Both the position numbers and the translations under genes were made by a program. DNA of 64,000 bases from Silurus meridionalis (lineage: Eukaryota; Chordata; Actinopteri; Siluriformes; Siluridae), in the NCBI RefSeq assembly GCF_014805685.1, contig NC_060906.1:23339126-23403125 (forward strand), read 5' to 3'. The notes beneath the pieces are model-generated. The model ran no database searches and was not told the DNA's origin. It saw only the letters and a program-made list of their open reading frames with translations. This document shows positions 49,786 through 60,824 of this stretch, piece by piece (position 1 is the stretch's first letter; each line of letters begins with the position of its first letter).

Positions 49786-50545
49786 ATCGTAAATTTGGAC
49801 TCCTCAGGCCAAAGGATTGTTCTCCATTGATCTAATGTCCATTCCTTGCGTTTTTTTTGGCCGAAGCAAGTCTCTTTTAGTTGTTGTTCTTCTGAAGTAA
49901 TGCTGCATTTTTACCATGTAGGCCTGACTCACACAGTAGATAGTGAAATATGTCTGTTACTTGAACTCCGAGAAGCATTTATTTAAATGTTTCTGAGGCT
50001 GATAATATTAAGAAACTTTTCCTCTGCAGCAGAGGGTAGCTATTGAGTCTTTTTTCGTGGGACAGTCCTTATGAGACGCCTGTTTTATCATAGCGTTTGA
50101 TAGTTTTGGAGTCTGCACTTGGGGATTCTTTGAAAGTTCTTGAGATTTTTGGATTGACCGACCTTCATTTCTTTGTCTTTTCTCTTGACTTCACTGAATG
50201 TTTCTTTACCTAATATGGATTTGTACAGTAGTTGTAGTAGCGCTAACAGAGCTACTATTGACTCTGTACCTACTGCTTCCTCCACACAAGCACATTGAGA
50301 AGGCAAGAATTGTCACAAATGAACTCTTGACAAGGCTCACACGTGATCTGAAAACTGTTCCAGGTGACCACATTGTGAATCTGATGAGAGAATTCCAAGA
50401 GTTTGCCAAGCTGGCATCAAAACTAAATTTGGCTACTTTGCACAATCGAAAAAATATAAAACATATTCTGGGTTGTTTTTTGTTTACTACACAATTTTAA
50501 CTGTGTTCTTTCGTAGTTTGGATTCTTCAGTATTATGAAATATGT
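49786..50545 (-). mobile_element. second Tc1-like family, 5' part only
   Basis: It shows the order of a Tc1 family widespread in teleosts: GGACTCCTCAGGCCAAAGGA, TAATGTCCATTCC, CCGAAGCAAGTCTC, GTTACTTGAACTCCGAGAAG, CTCTGCAGCAGAGG and GCACATTGAGAAGGCAAGAA, then an AT-rich end. The plus-strand frame of about 100 residues here is a shadow. The transposase frame is broken and the DDE half is absent. Confidence 0.83.
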
Positions 50546-50790
50546 ACAGGAGCTTTGACTTGCCCGGGGCAATGATCTGATGAATTTGTGTTAATGTCCT
50601 CATAATGTACTTTAATCCCGGCCGACTTACATTTCATTATAAAATACTGCACTGTAGAACGTTGCTTGTTTTTCTTCATCAGGTTGGTAAACCCTGTCTG
50701 AATCATTGTGTGTGTGTGTGCGCCACACACTGCTCCAGCTTCTCCCCACCTCATCCTGAGCTTGTGTTCTCTTTCCCGTTGTGTTTTCAG

Positions 50791-50864
50791 GAGCAGAGTG
50801 TGTGACAGCTGCTTGAGGAAATTCCTGACCAATTTCATTCGGGCATGACGGGAATTTCTGCTAT
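50791..50864 (+). other. candidate internal exon (5'UTR or start exon)
   Basis: A long pyrimidine-rich run ends TTTCCCGTTGTGTTTTCAG, a strong acceptor. 74 bp later comes the consensus donor GTGAGT (50865). The exon is high complexity and outside any repeat. It has an ATG at 50845 with a frame open to the donor (MTGISA), and stops in the frames upstream. It could be exon 2 of the gene starting at 20.8 kb, as an untranslated or start-codon exon. Nothing in its protein is recognisable. Confidence 0.45.
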
Positions 50865-50880
50865 GTGAGTAGCCGAACTC

Positions 50881-50884
<4 letters not shown>

Positions 50885-50939
<55 letters not shown>
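50885..50939 (+). repeat. (CA)n microsatellite
   Basis: About 27 CA units, about 20 bp after the candidate donor. Confidence 0.96.
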
Positions 50940-50941
<2 letters not shown>

Positions 50942-51510
50942 ACACTCTAAACCACGGGTCATGCAGCAGGGGGAAGTCGATTCTCTACTCGTCTGTGTCA
51001 TGAGATTCCTAAACTATCTGTGAAATTTTTCCGCTTTATGCTCTGTGAGATTCCATTGAACTCGTCCCGCTCGTCCTCCTCCAGGTTCCTGATCATTTTT
51101 TTTCTCCTCTTTGGGGCGTCTTGGATCAGCGTGTGAAGCTAAATCAGCAGGATGAAGGTGTCCGTACGGACTGTTCTTGTCTGATTGTCGCCTCACCCAG
51201 GACCCTCCGCTCAGCTCCTGTGAGGATCAGGGTTTGGGACAGAGTGCGTCTGATTCGAATGCTAATTACAGGCTTTTTTTCTTCTTTTTTTTCTTTGTGT
51301 CGTTTTGAATACAAGCTGCAGATCGGTATTTAACCCTCACACACTCTCACTTTACACGTCCTAAAACCACTTCTCTTACGAGAAGAGAAAACTCTGTTTC
51401 TGTTTTCATTCCAGCATCAGAACAATACAGATGCTAAGCACAGATTCATCTGCTAAAAAGCTAAATTTACAAAACAATAAACAGCCTCAGCCTCTCCCCG
51501 TTATAAGGTG
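50940..51510. other. no gene seen
   Basis: Unique intronic sequence. Confidence 0.4.
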
Positions 51511-51514
51511 TGGC

Positions 51515-52010
51515 GATAAGTTAGTTAGTTGGTTAGCGGAGGGTTGGTTAGCATGGTTTACTCGGGGGTAGATAGCCTTGAGGTTATTGGGGGTAGTTAG
51601 TTAGTTAGTTAGGCTAGTTATTGTGGGTTGGATCGCATTATGGTTAGTTACGGTGTGATAGTTTGGGTTAATTGTGGGTTGGTTAACCTGTGGGTGAGTT
51701 AGCTGTGGGTTAGTTGCCTCTGGGTAGATAGCTTGAGTTAGCTGGGAAGGTTTGTTAGTTTGTGAGGTTGGTTAGTTGGCTGTGGGCTAGTTAGTTGGCG
51801 TAGGGGCTTGTTGGTGGGCTAGTTGTCTGGAGCTTAGTTAGCATTAATTAAAGGGGTAAATTAGTTATCTGCTGGTTGGTTGGTAAGTAGTTAGCATGGG
51901 TGAGCTGGCGGGTAGTGGTGAATAGTTGTAAGTAGTTAGCATGGGTGGTGTTTAGTTAGAGTGTAGTTAGCATGGGTAAGCTGGGGGTTAGTTAGCAGGT
52001 ACATTTGTGC
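51515..52010 (+). repeat. degenerate GTTAGTTAGCATGGGT array
   Basis: Irregular GTTAGTTAG and GGGTTGGTTAGC units over about 500 bp; the period drifts. Confidence 0.82.
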
Positions 52011-52019
52011 AGTGCTTAG

Positions 52020-52265
52020 TGATGAATATAGTAATGAATATTGATTAATGCTTTAGACGCTGTACAGCTCCATGTTCTGTAAAAATAAATCCTGAAGAAG
52101 CAGTAATCGCATTATTGCACAGTGGCTAAATTTAGCCTGCAGTGATCTGTACATTTGTGAGAGTCGTTCCTCGCCCCGGTGACCCAGTGACACGGTGTGA
52201 AACCCCTGTGCAGGCCGTAGGGAATCCCCGTGTCTAGCCGCTCTCACTCCCCGCTGCATCGCCCA
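52020..52265. other. high-complexity block, candidate conserved element
   Basis: A repeat-free stretch with words such as GAAGCAGTAATCGCATTATT, ATTAATGC and GGCTAAATTTAGCC (a palindrome). No coding match. Confidence 0.3.
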
Positions 52266-52585
52266 GCAGAATACGTCTCAGTTTTCAGTTCAGTTTTTTT
52301 GCATTCCTGAGATTTACTCGCTCGAGTTCAAGGTCACAGCAGAGCAGAAACATGAAGTTATTCCAGGACGTCATTCTGTCTTTATGCTGACAGCAGCAGC
52401 AGCAGGACATGGTCAAATCCTTTTAACTACAGCCATCTATTTTAACCAATAAATAAGTAAATAAAAGCAATAACATGCAATTTGGCGTTTATTACAGCAA
52501 CACAATGAGTCCTGACCAAACACTGCAGTCTCTACTGTACACATGTACAGGGAACCAGGGTGCAGAGATTTTCTTTCTATCTTTC

Positions 52586-52588
52586 TGT

Positions 52589-52674
<86 letters not shown>

Positions 52675-52680
52675 GTGAGT
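52586..52680 (+). repeat. (TG)n microsatellite with (TATG)n end
   Basis: About 70 bp of TG followed by a few TATG units. Confidence 0.95.
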
Positions 52681-52699
52681 ATGTATGTAGATATCCACA

Positions 52700-53340
52700 C
52701 CTCCTCACATTCCTGACTCAGTCGAACCTGCGACTGCTTTTGCAATCAGATGAGATTAAAGTTTACACCTCAGTAATGCAGACTAAAGTCATATTGTGCA
52801 ATAAAACCCAAGAAATGTGCAACGCAACCACATGGAATAAACTCGTCTCGGTCTTCCTGCTGAGTGCAAAAGTTTACACGCCCTTGGGACCAAATGCAGA
52901 AGGCATGAATGTTTTTAATACCAGCAGTTTGGTTTGTTGTTAGACTTTTTTTTTTTATCAGACTTCCTTCTCAAGCAAAAAACTTAAAGAATTCTGAATT
53001 AATTAAATATCGTTTTGTTGGTTTGGCTTTTACCCTGTACAAATTACCTCCAAGCTGGTTTATTTCTACCCCCTAAAAAGCTTTTGGATCATCTGAGTTG
53101 TAACATTCCATTCACATTTCCAGATGGAAAAATCTGCCAGATATCATTCACTTAATTCTGAAGATCTGCTTTCTTTTAGTTCTTATTCAGTTTCTACTCA
53201 TTTATGTAATAAGTAACAATATGGTTTCATAGAAATGTTTTTTATATTTTATTTAGAATTTTCTTGTCTTCCGTTTCCTTATGTTAATATGTTAAGAAAA
53301 GAAATATTTCAAGATTATAAAAGGAATTGTTTTATAAAGG
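52700..53340. other. no gene seen
   Basis: AT-rich unique sequence. Confidence 0.4.
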
Positions 53341-53344
53341 GTAG

Positions 53345-53346
<2 letters not shown>

Positions 53347-53414
<68 letters not shown>
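53347..53414 (+). repeat. (GT)n microsatellite, 34 units
   Basis: 68 bp of pure GT, 60 bp from the (AT)n tract. Confidence 0.97.
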
Positions 53415-53415
<1 letters not shown>

Positions 53416-53472
53416 ATCACACAGTTGTGACTGTTAGTTCTGGTGGCAAAGCTGCATTACTGGAATGTTTAG

Positions 53473-53475
<3 letters not shown>

Positions 53476-53551
<76 letters not shown>
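53476..53551 (+). repeat. (AT)n microsatellite, about 37 units
   Basis: 76 bp of uninterrupted AT, a self-complementary sequence. Confidence 0.97.
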
Positions 53552-53554
<3 letters not shown>

Positions 53555-53555
<1 letters not shown>

Positions 53556-54310
53556 TAGGGGTGTAACAGTACACAGAATTCATGGTTTGTTACGTACCTC
53601 AATTTTAACTAATTTAATTTTAAATTAAATGACAGCTTGGTTAAATAATATATAAAATATTATTAAAAAATTATACAAATAAAAGAACATTAAATCAAAA
53701 TACAATTTTTATTGTATTGATTAAATTGAGTAAGCGAAATTAAATTGATTAAATTATAACTCAGATGTATTAACGTGTGCAGAGCTACACACGTGTTTTA
53801 CCAGTTGAACTCGGCTGTAACAGTTTTCCTCTGACGAACCAATCAGAGGACGGAAAAATGCTGACACTATTCTGGGCCAGCGAGCTGCCCTGTGAGGAGA
53901 ATATGAAATCTGATTGGTTAAAGAAACAGACTTATTGATCATATTCTCTAAGGTAAAAATGCCAGCAGTACTGACTTTGAAGGCTCTGGACAGATTAGAT
54001 CGACATGGCAGCACATAGAGGCTGAAATCTGACTGGACAAAAAATCTACCATACACGTACTGGAAGCAGTGCAGCCGAGAGAAACACTACAAAATGAAGA
54101 GAATAAACTGTTGGGAATAAATTAATACAATTTCATGGAACAAATATTAGAATTTAGGTTGTAAATGTAGGTCAGTGCTTCTGATAGTGTTTAGACCAGC
54201 AGAGAAGGCTTTGCTGGCCCTGACCGCCCACCACTGATTTTCTTAAGATATGATCTACTTAACTGTTCTACTTAATTCAGCATGCTGTAACAAATGTCTT
54301 CATTCTTTTC
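53555..54310 (+). mobile_element. hAT-like element remnant
   Basis: It begins TAGGGGTGTAACAGTACACA and continues ATGGTTTGTTACGTACCTC, typical of fish hAT ends. Blocks TCTGATTGGTTAAAGAAAC and GGCTTTGCTGGCCCTGACC are shared with 17.8 kb. ATCTACTTAACTGTTCTACTT is shared with 59.97 kb. No transposase frame is seen. Confidence 0.6.
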
Positions 54311-54319
54311 ATCCTTCAT

Positions 54320-55310
54320 TCATTCACTTCCTCGATATGTGGAATTTTCGGTATTGTCAGAATTTTCTCCTTTTAAGAGAAAATCTTAAAGCTGCACATA
54401 AAGAACCAGAAAGAAACCATCTGTTGTAAAAATGTAACTAAAGTGGCATCAATTTTGTGCAAAACAAAATTTGAGTTTCTTTGTTGTGTATGTTTTTTTT
54501 TTTTTTTTTTGTTGTTGTTTTTAATAACAATAAGAAATATAGCTGCCAAGCAGCGATGGCGGGCCCTCGCACATTTTTGTATCGCTATACAGTGCCTCCC
54601 AGAAAACAATGCACGGTGGGCAAATATCAGTGGACTATTTTATGTTGTTACTGACCCATTTGGGGACTGTAGGTAAAAGAAACCCCACAAAAAAAAAAAA
54701 AAAAAACATCGAGGACCTAATAAATGCACTCTTGCAGTCCGTCAATACGCATGTGAGGAAACTTGGATTGTAACTTTGTTCCGCACGTAAAAAGGATTGC
54801 ATTCGAGGGACTTTGGATTTCCCCAGACGGCATGGGGAATACAGACTTTTTTCGCTGTGAACTACCACCAAATTGTTCCTGCATGCAAGCTGTGCGTATT
54901 TATTGGCACGCATTTTCTGCCCTCGGCGATGCATTCCAGATGTTGCCTGTAGTGCAGCGTCATGCGTTCACACTGGCAATGCGAGGGCCTTCGCGTTTCG
55001 CCTTGTCGCTCTTGCCGATAAACACCCGCGTTAGAGACACGGCAGCTCGAATGCCTCGCTAATGCATTGCACGTGGGGTCTGCCAGGGGACACCACCTTA
55101 TTCCCTGAAGTGTTGGAGCTGCTCCATTACACATTCCATCCACAGAGAGGGGAATAAAAGCGGTGCAGCGAGGACACGGTCTCAGCGCGAACCCAGCCCT
55201 CCCCTCGTTCTCCCTCTTTCATTCTATTCGCAGTGTTACGAATTCCGGTGCGGCGCAACGAGAACGTGTTAGCATGAGGCGCGGATTTGTCCTCCACTGA
55301 CACCGGTGTG
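54320..55310. other. unclassified; AT-rich, then CpG-richer from 54.75 kb
   Basis: GCTGCCAAGCAGCGATGGCG near 54543 looks like part of a dispersed repeat. The stretch 54760-55300 is CpG-richer and has no family match. No gene is supported. Confidence 0.35.
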
Positions 55311-55311
55311 C

Positions 55312-55312
<1 letters not shown>

Positions 55313-55348
<36 letters not shown>
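55313..55348 (+). repeat. (CA)n microsatellite
   Basis: About 18 units. About 630 bp of unannotated unique sequence follow. Confidence 0.95.
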
Positions 55349-55350
<2 letters not shown>

Positions 55351-55989
55351 ATACACACCTGCTTTTTTCCTATACACCTCTGCCAGCTTCGGAGTCACAT
55401 TCTCCTCAAGTAAGCGATCAGCGATTACTGATCGGCGACACGTCGTACCGATCTCGATTATTCATACTAGCAAATCTGGATACTAGCAAGACCTTCTCTG
55501 CTGTCCTAAAGAATCAGAATAATATAAATGTATAAAATTATTCCCAATACTCCATACTCTTCATTTTCTAGCGCTTCTCTCCGATTATGCCGCCATAAGG
55601 AGTGTCTGTTTACGCTTCAGATTTTAGCTGTTACATCACATGTCGCCAGGGTCAAAGGAATCTCTCTGTAGCTTACAATCCATGTTGCTCGAAGCTGTTG
55701 CTTTAATCAATCAGATTTCACGTTGGCGACACAGGGGCCATCTAGCAGGCATCCAATAATGTCTGCATTTCTCACAATCCTCATCTGTAGCAAATATTTG
55801 CGTGCAGATCAAATAGCTTCCGAGGAGCAACGAGGAGAAGGAAAACGGATGCACTTGATTTTACAAGACGCCACACATTTGCGCAAAACAGACAATTCGT
55901 CTTCATTTAAAATTCAGAAGTAAAAACGTTAATGCACGGGAAAAGATGCAGTTTTGTTTTTTAGGCCAATATGGTTGCTTCTGTTAGAG

Positions 55990-56222
55990 ATGATGTATGC
56001 AGGAGGTGCTGTTGCGGCTCCAGTGAAAGGAGACCTGTTAAATTGTGTTCATTGGATTTCTTGCTTTATGGCATTCATTCTCACTGTATAAGATCCTGTG
56101 TGTGATGCAGCGCTCTGTTCTTCTCTGTCAATTTCTCTATTATAATGATGCTTTCTAGAGCCGTGACAGCATAATGATGGTATTAAGAGGTGGATTGATT
56201 CAGGCAGGACACCACTGAAGGC
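55990..56222 (+). repeat. dispersed repeat, partner of 17339-17560
   Basis: See 17339. The opposite-orientation copy ends in the same CACCACTGAAGG. Confidence 0.7.
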
Positions 56223-56875
56223 CTAGGGGTGAAATGTATGTCCCAGGACTGGAGTCTAGTTAATGCAAGTGCGTGAACACTCACTCGCTGCGACTTGTTT
56301 AGAAGGAAATGAAATGCTTGAATGTACACCGTGTGGATATCGACCTCCATACTATAAAGCCGGGTCTCTGCGTGGCGGTAGTTGTGTGCAACCAGCGCTG
56401 CATCGTCATGGTGGTTGTTTGTGAAATGGCAGAAATTTGGGGCGATGCCAAGTTTTCCTTTTCTTCCTTCCCTTTTCTTGTGCTCGTCTGAAAGCCTAGA
56501 ATTACACGCTGCGGTGTTTGACAGGCGTTGCTGTTAATTGCACCACAGAGTGCTCTTTTTTCTCTCTTTTCTCTCTCTCATTCGTTCTCTCGCGCACTCA
56601 TTTCTTTCTCCCACACTCGTTTTTTTTTTTCTCAGCTATTTTTGGTCCTTTCCTCCCACCGTCCCCCTCACTGTGTTGCTATGGGCTCTTGTCGGAGACG
56701 ACGATATCGCCGCTATGATGCGAGGAGGCTCGGCTCTGCTCGTAGTGGCTCGCAATGTCTAGTCACTCAAACGGCGGAGGATCATGGACCCTAGGGACGT
56801 ACTGGTGTAGGAAAATAATCAGCGATCTTCAGGAGTTACCACAATGGACTTATCTACTCGAGCTGCACAGCACTC
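56223..56875. other. no gene seen; pyrimidine-rich at 56.55-56.65 kb
   Basis: Unique intronic sequence with a CT-rich patch. Confidence 0.38.
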
Positions 56876-56879
56876 TGAT

Positions 56880-57312
56880 GGAAGAGACTGAGAGGGAGAG
56901 ACTGAGTGAGACAGGGAGACTTGAGAAAGAGACAGGAAAACTGTGTTAGGCATGAAGACTGAGTAAGACACGGAGACTGATTGAGACATGGAGACTTGTA
57001 AAAGAGAGAGAGATTAAGTAAGACAAGCAGAACTGAGAAATGAAGAGAGACTAAGTAAGACAGGGAGACGAGAGAGACTGAGTGAAAAAGGGAGACTGAG
57101 TGAGACAGGATGAACTGAGAAATGAAGAGACTAAGTAAGACAGGGAGACGAGAAAAAGAGAGACTGAGTGAGACAGGGAGGCTGAGTGAGACAGAGAGAC
57201 TTGAGAAAGAGACTGAGTGAGACAGGGAGACTTGAGAAAGAGACTGAGTGAGACACTGAGACCGAGTGAGACAGAGACTTGAGAAAGAGACTGAGTGAGA
57301 CAGAGACTTGAG
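56880..57312 (+). repeat. GAGACTGAGTGAGACAGGGA minisatellite, left part
   Basis: Units of about 25-30 bp built from GAGACTGAGTGAGACAGGGA and GACTTGAGAAAGA. The array continues on the other side of a LINE fragment. Confidence 0.9.
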
Positions 57313-57314
57313 AA

Positions 57315-57880
57315 GGAGAATGAGATTTAGAGAGAAGAGGTAGGTCTTCAACCGTCGCTTAAAGATAGTCAGGGACTGTACTGTATGGACATCTAGGGGA
57401 AGTTCATTCCACCACCTCGGTGCCAGAACAGAGAAGAGCCTTGAAGTGTACTTACCTCTCATTCTGAGAGAAGGTGGTACCAGTCGAGCAGTGCTGGAGG
57501 ATCTCAGACAGCGTGGTGCAGTGCAAGGTGTGATGAGGTCACTGAGGTAAGATGGTGCTGGTCCAATTTTGGCCTTGTAGACAAGCATCAGTGTTTTGAA
57601 TCTCATACATGCAGCTACTGGAAGCCAGTTAAGGAGCAGCAGTGTGGTGGTGTGGAAGAACTTGGTCAGATTGAACACAAGTCGTGCAGCTGCGTTTTGG
57701 ATCATTTGAAGTTGACGAATAGCGTTCAGGGGAAGACCTGCCAGCAGAGAGTTGCAGTAGTCCAGTCTCGAAATCACAAGAGACCGAACAAGCACCTGAG
57801 AGACTCATTGAACAAGCACCTGGGCAGCCTGTGTGGACAGAAATGGTTGAATCCTTTGGATGTTGTATAGAAGAAACTGA
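57315..57880 (-). pseudogene. LINE reverse-transcriptase C-terminal fragment (L2/CR1-like)
   Basis: The minus-strand frame reads [78 protein letters not shown] and [19 protein letters not shown], then [10 protein letters not shown]. These are signatures of the region after the RT palm in L2/CR1-group fish LINEs. Upstream residues QPFLSTQAAQVLV are also readable past 57795. The 313-residue frame continues into repetitive Ser/Leu/Val peptide from the minisatellite, which is not protein. Confidence 0.88.
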
Positions 57881-58186
57881 CTGAAACTAAATGAGACAGA
57901 CTTGAGAAAGACTTAATGAGACACGGAAACTTAATAAGGAGAGAAAGACTGAATAAGAAAGGGTGACTGAGTGAGACATGGAGACTTGAGACTGATTAGA
58001 TACTGAGTGAGACAGGAAGACTGAGGGAGACTTGAAAAAAAGAAACTGAGGAAGACACTGAGACTCAGTGAGAGTCAGAGAGGCTGAGTGAGACATGGAG
58101 ACTTAAGAAGGAGACTGAGTGAGACACTGAGACCGAGTGAGACAGAGAGACTTGAGAAAGAGACTGAGTGATATGTGAGATGCAGA

Positions 58187-58217
<31 letters not shown>

Positions 58218-58290
58218 CTAAGTAACACTTGGGCTGAGTGAGACAGGGAGACTTGAGAAATAGATAGAGACTGTTCGAGACAGGTAGATT
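57881..58290 (+). repeat. GAGACTGAGTGAGACAGGGA minisatellite, right part
   Basis: The same units as 56880-57312, with (GA)n at 58190-58216. Confidence 0.9.
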
Positions 58291-59210
58291 TCTCTTTTGA
58301 AGTTAATGTTACTGAAGACGCTCTCGAGTCACTGCTGCTACTTTTATGGAATCATTTCATCAGCAGCTCTCGATAAATCAAAATCCTGATTTCTCCCCCA
58401 TAACAGCCTGTTTTATACATGTGTGTGGGCTTTAGGGGCGATTTGTTTGACAATTTTCAGTTCATCAAACAGATCAAGAGGTCGAGTGCTGGGTCTTTTA
58501 CTGGCGTCCAGACACACAAACACACACACACACACGCACTTAATGTTCAGAAGGCAGCAGGTGGACAATTTAACACATCACTGATTGAAGTTAGCTTCAG
58601 TGCATCGTGCTCGTATTTATCTGCTTCACCCGGGGGCTATAGAAGTAGATCTGAAGGAGAGAGGGAAGGAGCGAGGGAAGGAGAGAGGGAAGTAGACGGA
58701 GGACCATAGCCGTCCATTTGTTCCTCTTTTGTGAGGTAACCACACAGTTCCTGTGGTAAACAGACAGGTTATTATCACCGAGCACCAGACAACCCCAATC
58801 TCTCAAACATCTCACACACACACACACACACACGAATGCGCTAAGCTTGAGTGTTTAAATCAGTAGCAGAGGAGACACAATGCGACGCTGGGGAATATAT
58901 ACTGTATATACTTGGTAAAAACCCCAGGAATGAGAACTCCACGCTTTGTCTCTGCTCATTGCATCACACCAAGTGAGTCACGTGAACCAGTGTGCCTTTA
59001 CATTTCAAATCCTAACTCCATACTTTTATCCCAAAACTGTTTCCTCAGGTGGTTCATTATTTCACTTTTTTCTAACAATTGTCATGTAACGATAGTCAGC
59101 CTCGAAATACCACCTAATGTTTTTAATGTAATTACACCACATGATATTTACAGTGTATTAATAGAGAGCAACAACTAAAGAATAATATAGAAACTATAGT
59201 AGTCAATGTG
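58291..59210. other. no gene; short (CA)n at 58.81 kb
   Basis: Unique sequence with (CA)n at 58807-58832 and a GGGAAGGAGAGA repeat at 58655-58695. Confidence 0.4.
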
Positions 59211-59234
59211 CGTGTGTATCAGTACAGATTTACT

Positions 59235-59755
59235 GTCCTCTAAAAATAACTCAACATATTCATTATTATCTAAATATCTGGCAACTAAAGTGAGTTCACC
59301 CTCAGTGAACGTGTCAAAACTGTGTCTGAAGTGTGAATATTGTGTGTGAGCACATCGTTCTCCAGCACTGCTTTAATCCTCCTGGGTGTGGAATTCACCA
59401 GAGCTGCACAGGTTGTTGCTGGGATCCTCTTCCACTCCTCCATAATGACATCACGGAGCTGCTGGATGTTACACACATGGCGCTTCTCCACCTTCTGCTT
59501 GAGGATCCCCTCACTAGTGCTCAGGTCTGGAGACACACTTGGCCTCACCTTCAGCTTCCTCTGCAAAGCAGTTGTCATCTTGGCGGTGTGTTTGGGGTTG
59601 TTGTTACGTTGGACAACTGCCGTTCAGCCCAGTATCTGAAGGAAGGGCACATTACATGTTGGAATCCATGTTTGCCTCCTGAACCGCAGTACCAGCAGCA
59701 CTCATGCATCCCCAGACCATGATGCTGCCACCACTATGCATGACTGTAGACAGGA

Positions 59756-59765
<10 letters not shown>
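59235..59765 (-). mobile_element. Tc1-like fragment, C-terminal end
   Basis: The minus strand encodes KQKVEKRHVCNIQQLRDVI, MEEWKRIPATTCAALVNSTP and RRIKAVLENDV. This is the C-terminus of a third fish Tc1 family. The left end with TAACTCAACATATTCATTAT and CTGGCAACTAAAGTGAGT is recognisable. The upstream half is absent. Confidence 0.87.
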
Positions 59766-59788
<23 letters not shown>

Positions 59789-59789
59789 A
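59758..59789 (+). repeat. (CA)n(TA)n microsatellite
   Basis: Short CA run then TA run at the Tc1 fragment's truncated end. Confidence 0.9.
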
Positions 59790-60010
59790 AGATAAAAGAA
59801 TAAATCAAATTTTTAGTTTTTTAATTTTTCAGTTTTAAATCGAATTTAATACACTATTATATTGATTAAATTGGCAAATATTAAATAGGTAAAATTTTTC
59901 GGACTCTACTTGTGTAGATCAGATGTGTATGTAAGTGTGTGTTCTACATTTCATGTTACATTTTTTAAAGCTGTGATCTACTTAACTGTTCTACTTATTT
60001 CAGCATACAT
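59790..60010 (+). mobile_element. hAT-like remnant related to 53.6-54.3 kb
   Basis: ATATTGATTAAATTGG and ATCTACTTAACTGTTCTACTT words are shared with the 53.6 kb copy. Confidence 0.5.
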
Positions 60011-60485
60011 TAACTTAGTATTGTCATGTTGCTATCTAAAGGTACAATCAGGGAGATTTTTTCCCCCACTCATTAATCTAAAATCAGTACCCCAATTTGT
60101 CACATACACTAATAAAGTTTAGATGTAAATTATGTTTTTATGTCATTATGAGGATTTAGATTAATGCAGGAAAAAAAAATGTTCCTTTTTATAAAAAAGA
60201 AACTAAAATATGTCCAAGTATTTTTTCAACAACCCTTCAAAATGAGCTCGGATGCCTCCTATTTCTCTTTAACGTTGCTGAGATGTTTCTACACCTTGAC
60301 TGGAGTCTACCTGTGGAAAAGGTCTACTGGTTGAAAATGAGCTGGGGTTTGCGAAACACAGGCCTTTAGTGGGCTTCCAATTCGGTATCCCAATACTTAT
60401 TTTTTTTTTTTTACTGTGAGTTAACAATGGAATCATGGTGAGCTTTACGTCATGAGTGTCAGAGTGTGTGTGATGTGGAAGCAGT
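60011..60485. other. no gene seen
   Basis: AT-rich unique sequence. Confidence 0.4.
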
Positions 60486-60489
60486 ACAG

Positions 60490-60589
60490 TGTCCCCCTGG
60501 AGCCTGGCTAATAAGACAGAACGCTAATCGTTTTGTCAGCCCTAATTCCGTCCCTGACAGTGCAGCCATGTCTATGTAAAGACAAGACG

Positions 60590-60590
<1 letters not shown>
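60490..60590. other. high-complexity block, candidate conserved element
   Basis: About 100 repeat-free bases containing GGCTAATAAGACAGAACGCT, TTTTGTCAGCCCTAATTCCG and CCCTGACAGTGCAGCCATG. No ORF. Confidence 0.3.

Positions 60591-60595
<5 letters not shown>

Positions 60596-60634
<39 letters not shown>
60596..60634 (+). repeat. (TC)n microsatellite
   Basis: About 19 TC units. Confidence 0.95.
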
Positions 60635-60636
<2 letters not shown>

Positions 60637-60824
60637 TACACTGCATGCGCTGTGTTCTTCCTCACCCTCTGGAGGTTTTTATTCATGCTGAAGGAAGATG
60701 AAGGGAACACCTGAACTCGTGTCACGTGCGGTGATGCATCTGCATTCGAACACGTCCCACTGCAGGTGTCCAAACCTCAGAGATGTGAACCATGTAATTT
60801 ATAATCAGCATTTGGCAATCAGCA

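Noticed and set aside
50198..50500. Plus-strand 100-residue frame that looks hydrophobic then helical
   Set aside because: It is the antisense shadow of a Tc1 element end.
54862..55143. Minus-strand frame in a CpG-richer block near 55 kb
   Set aside because: Composition only; no domain, no ATG context and no splice sites that form a gene.
56854..57795. Intact 313-residue protein
   Set aside because: Only the first half is LINE-derived; the rest is repeat-encoded, and no start or domain set for a functional protein exists.
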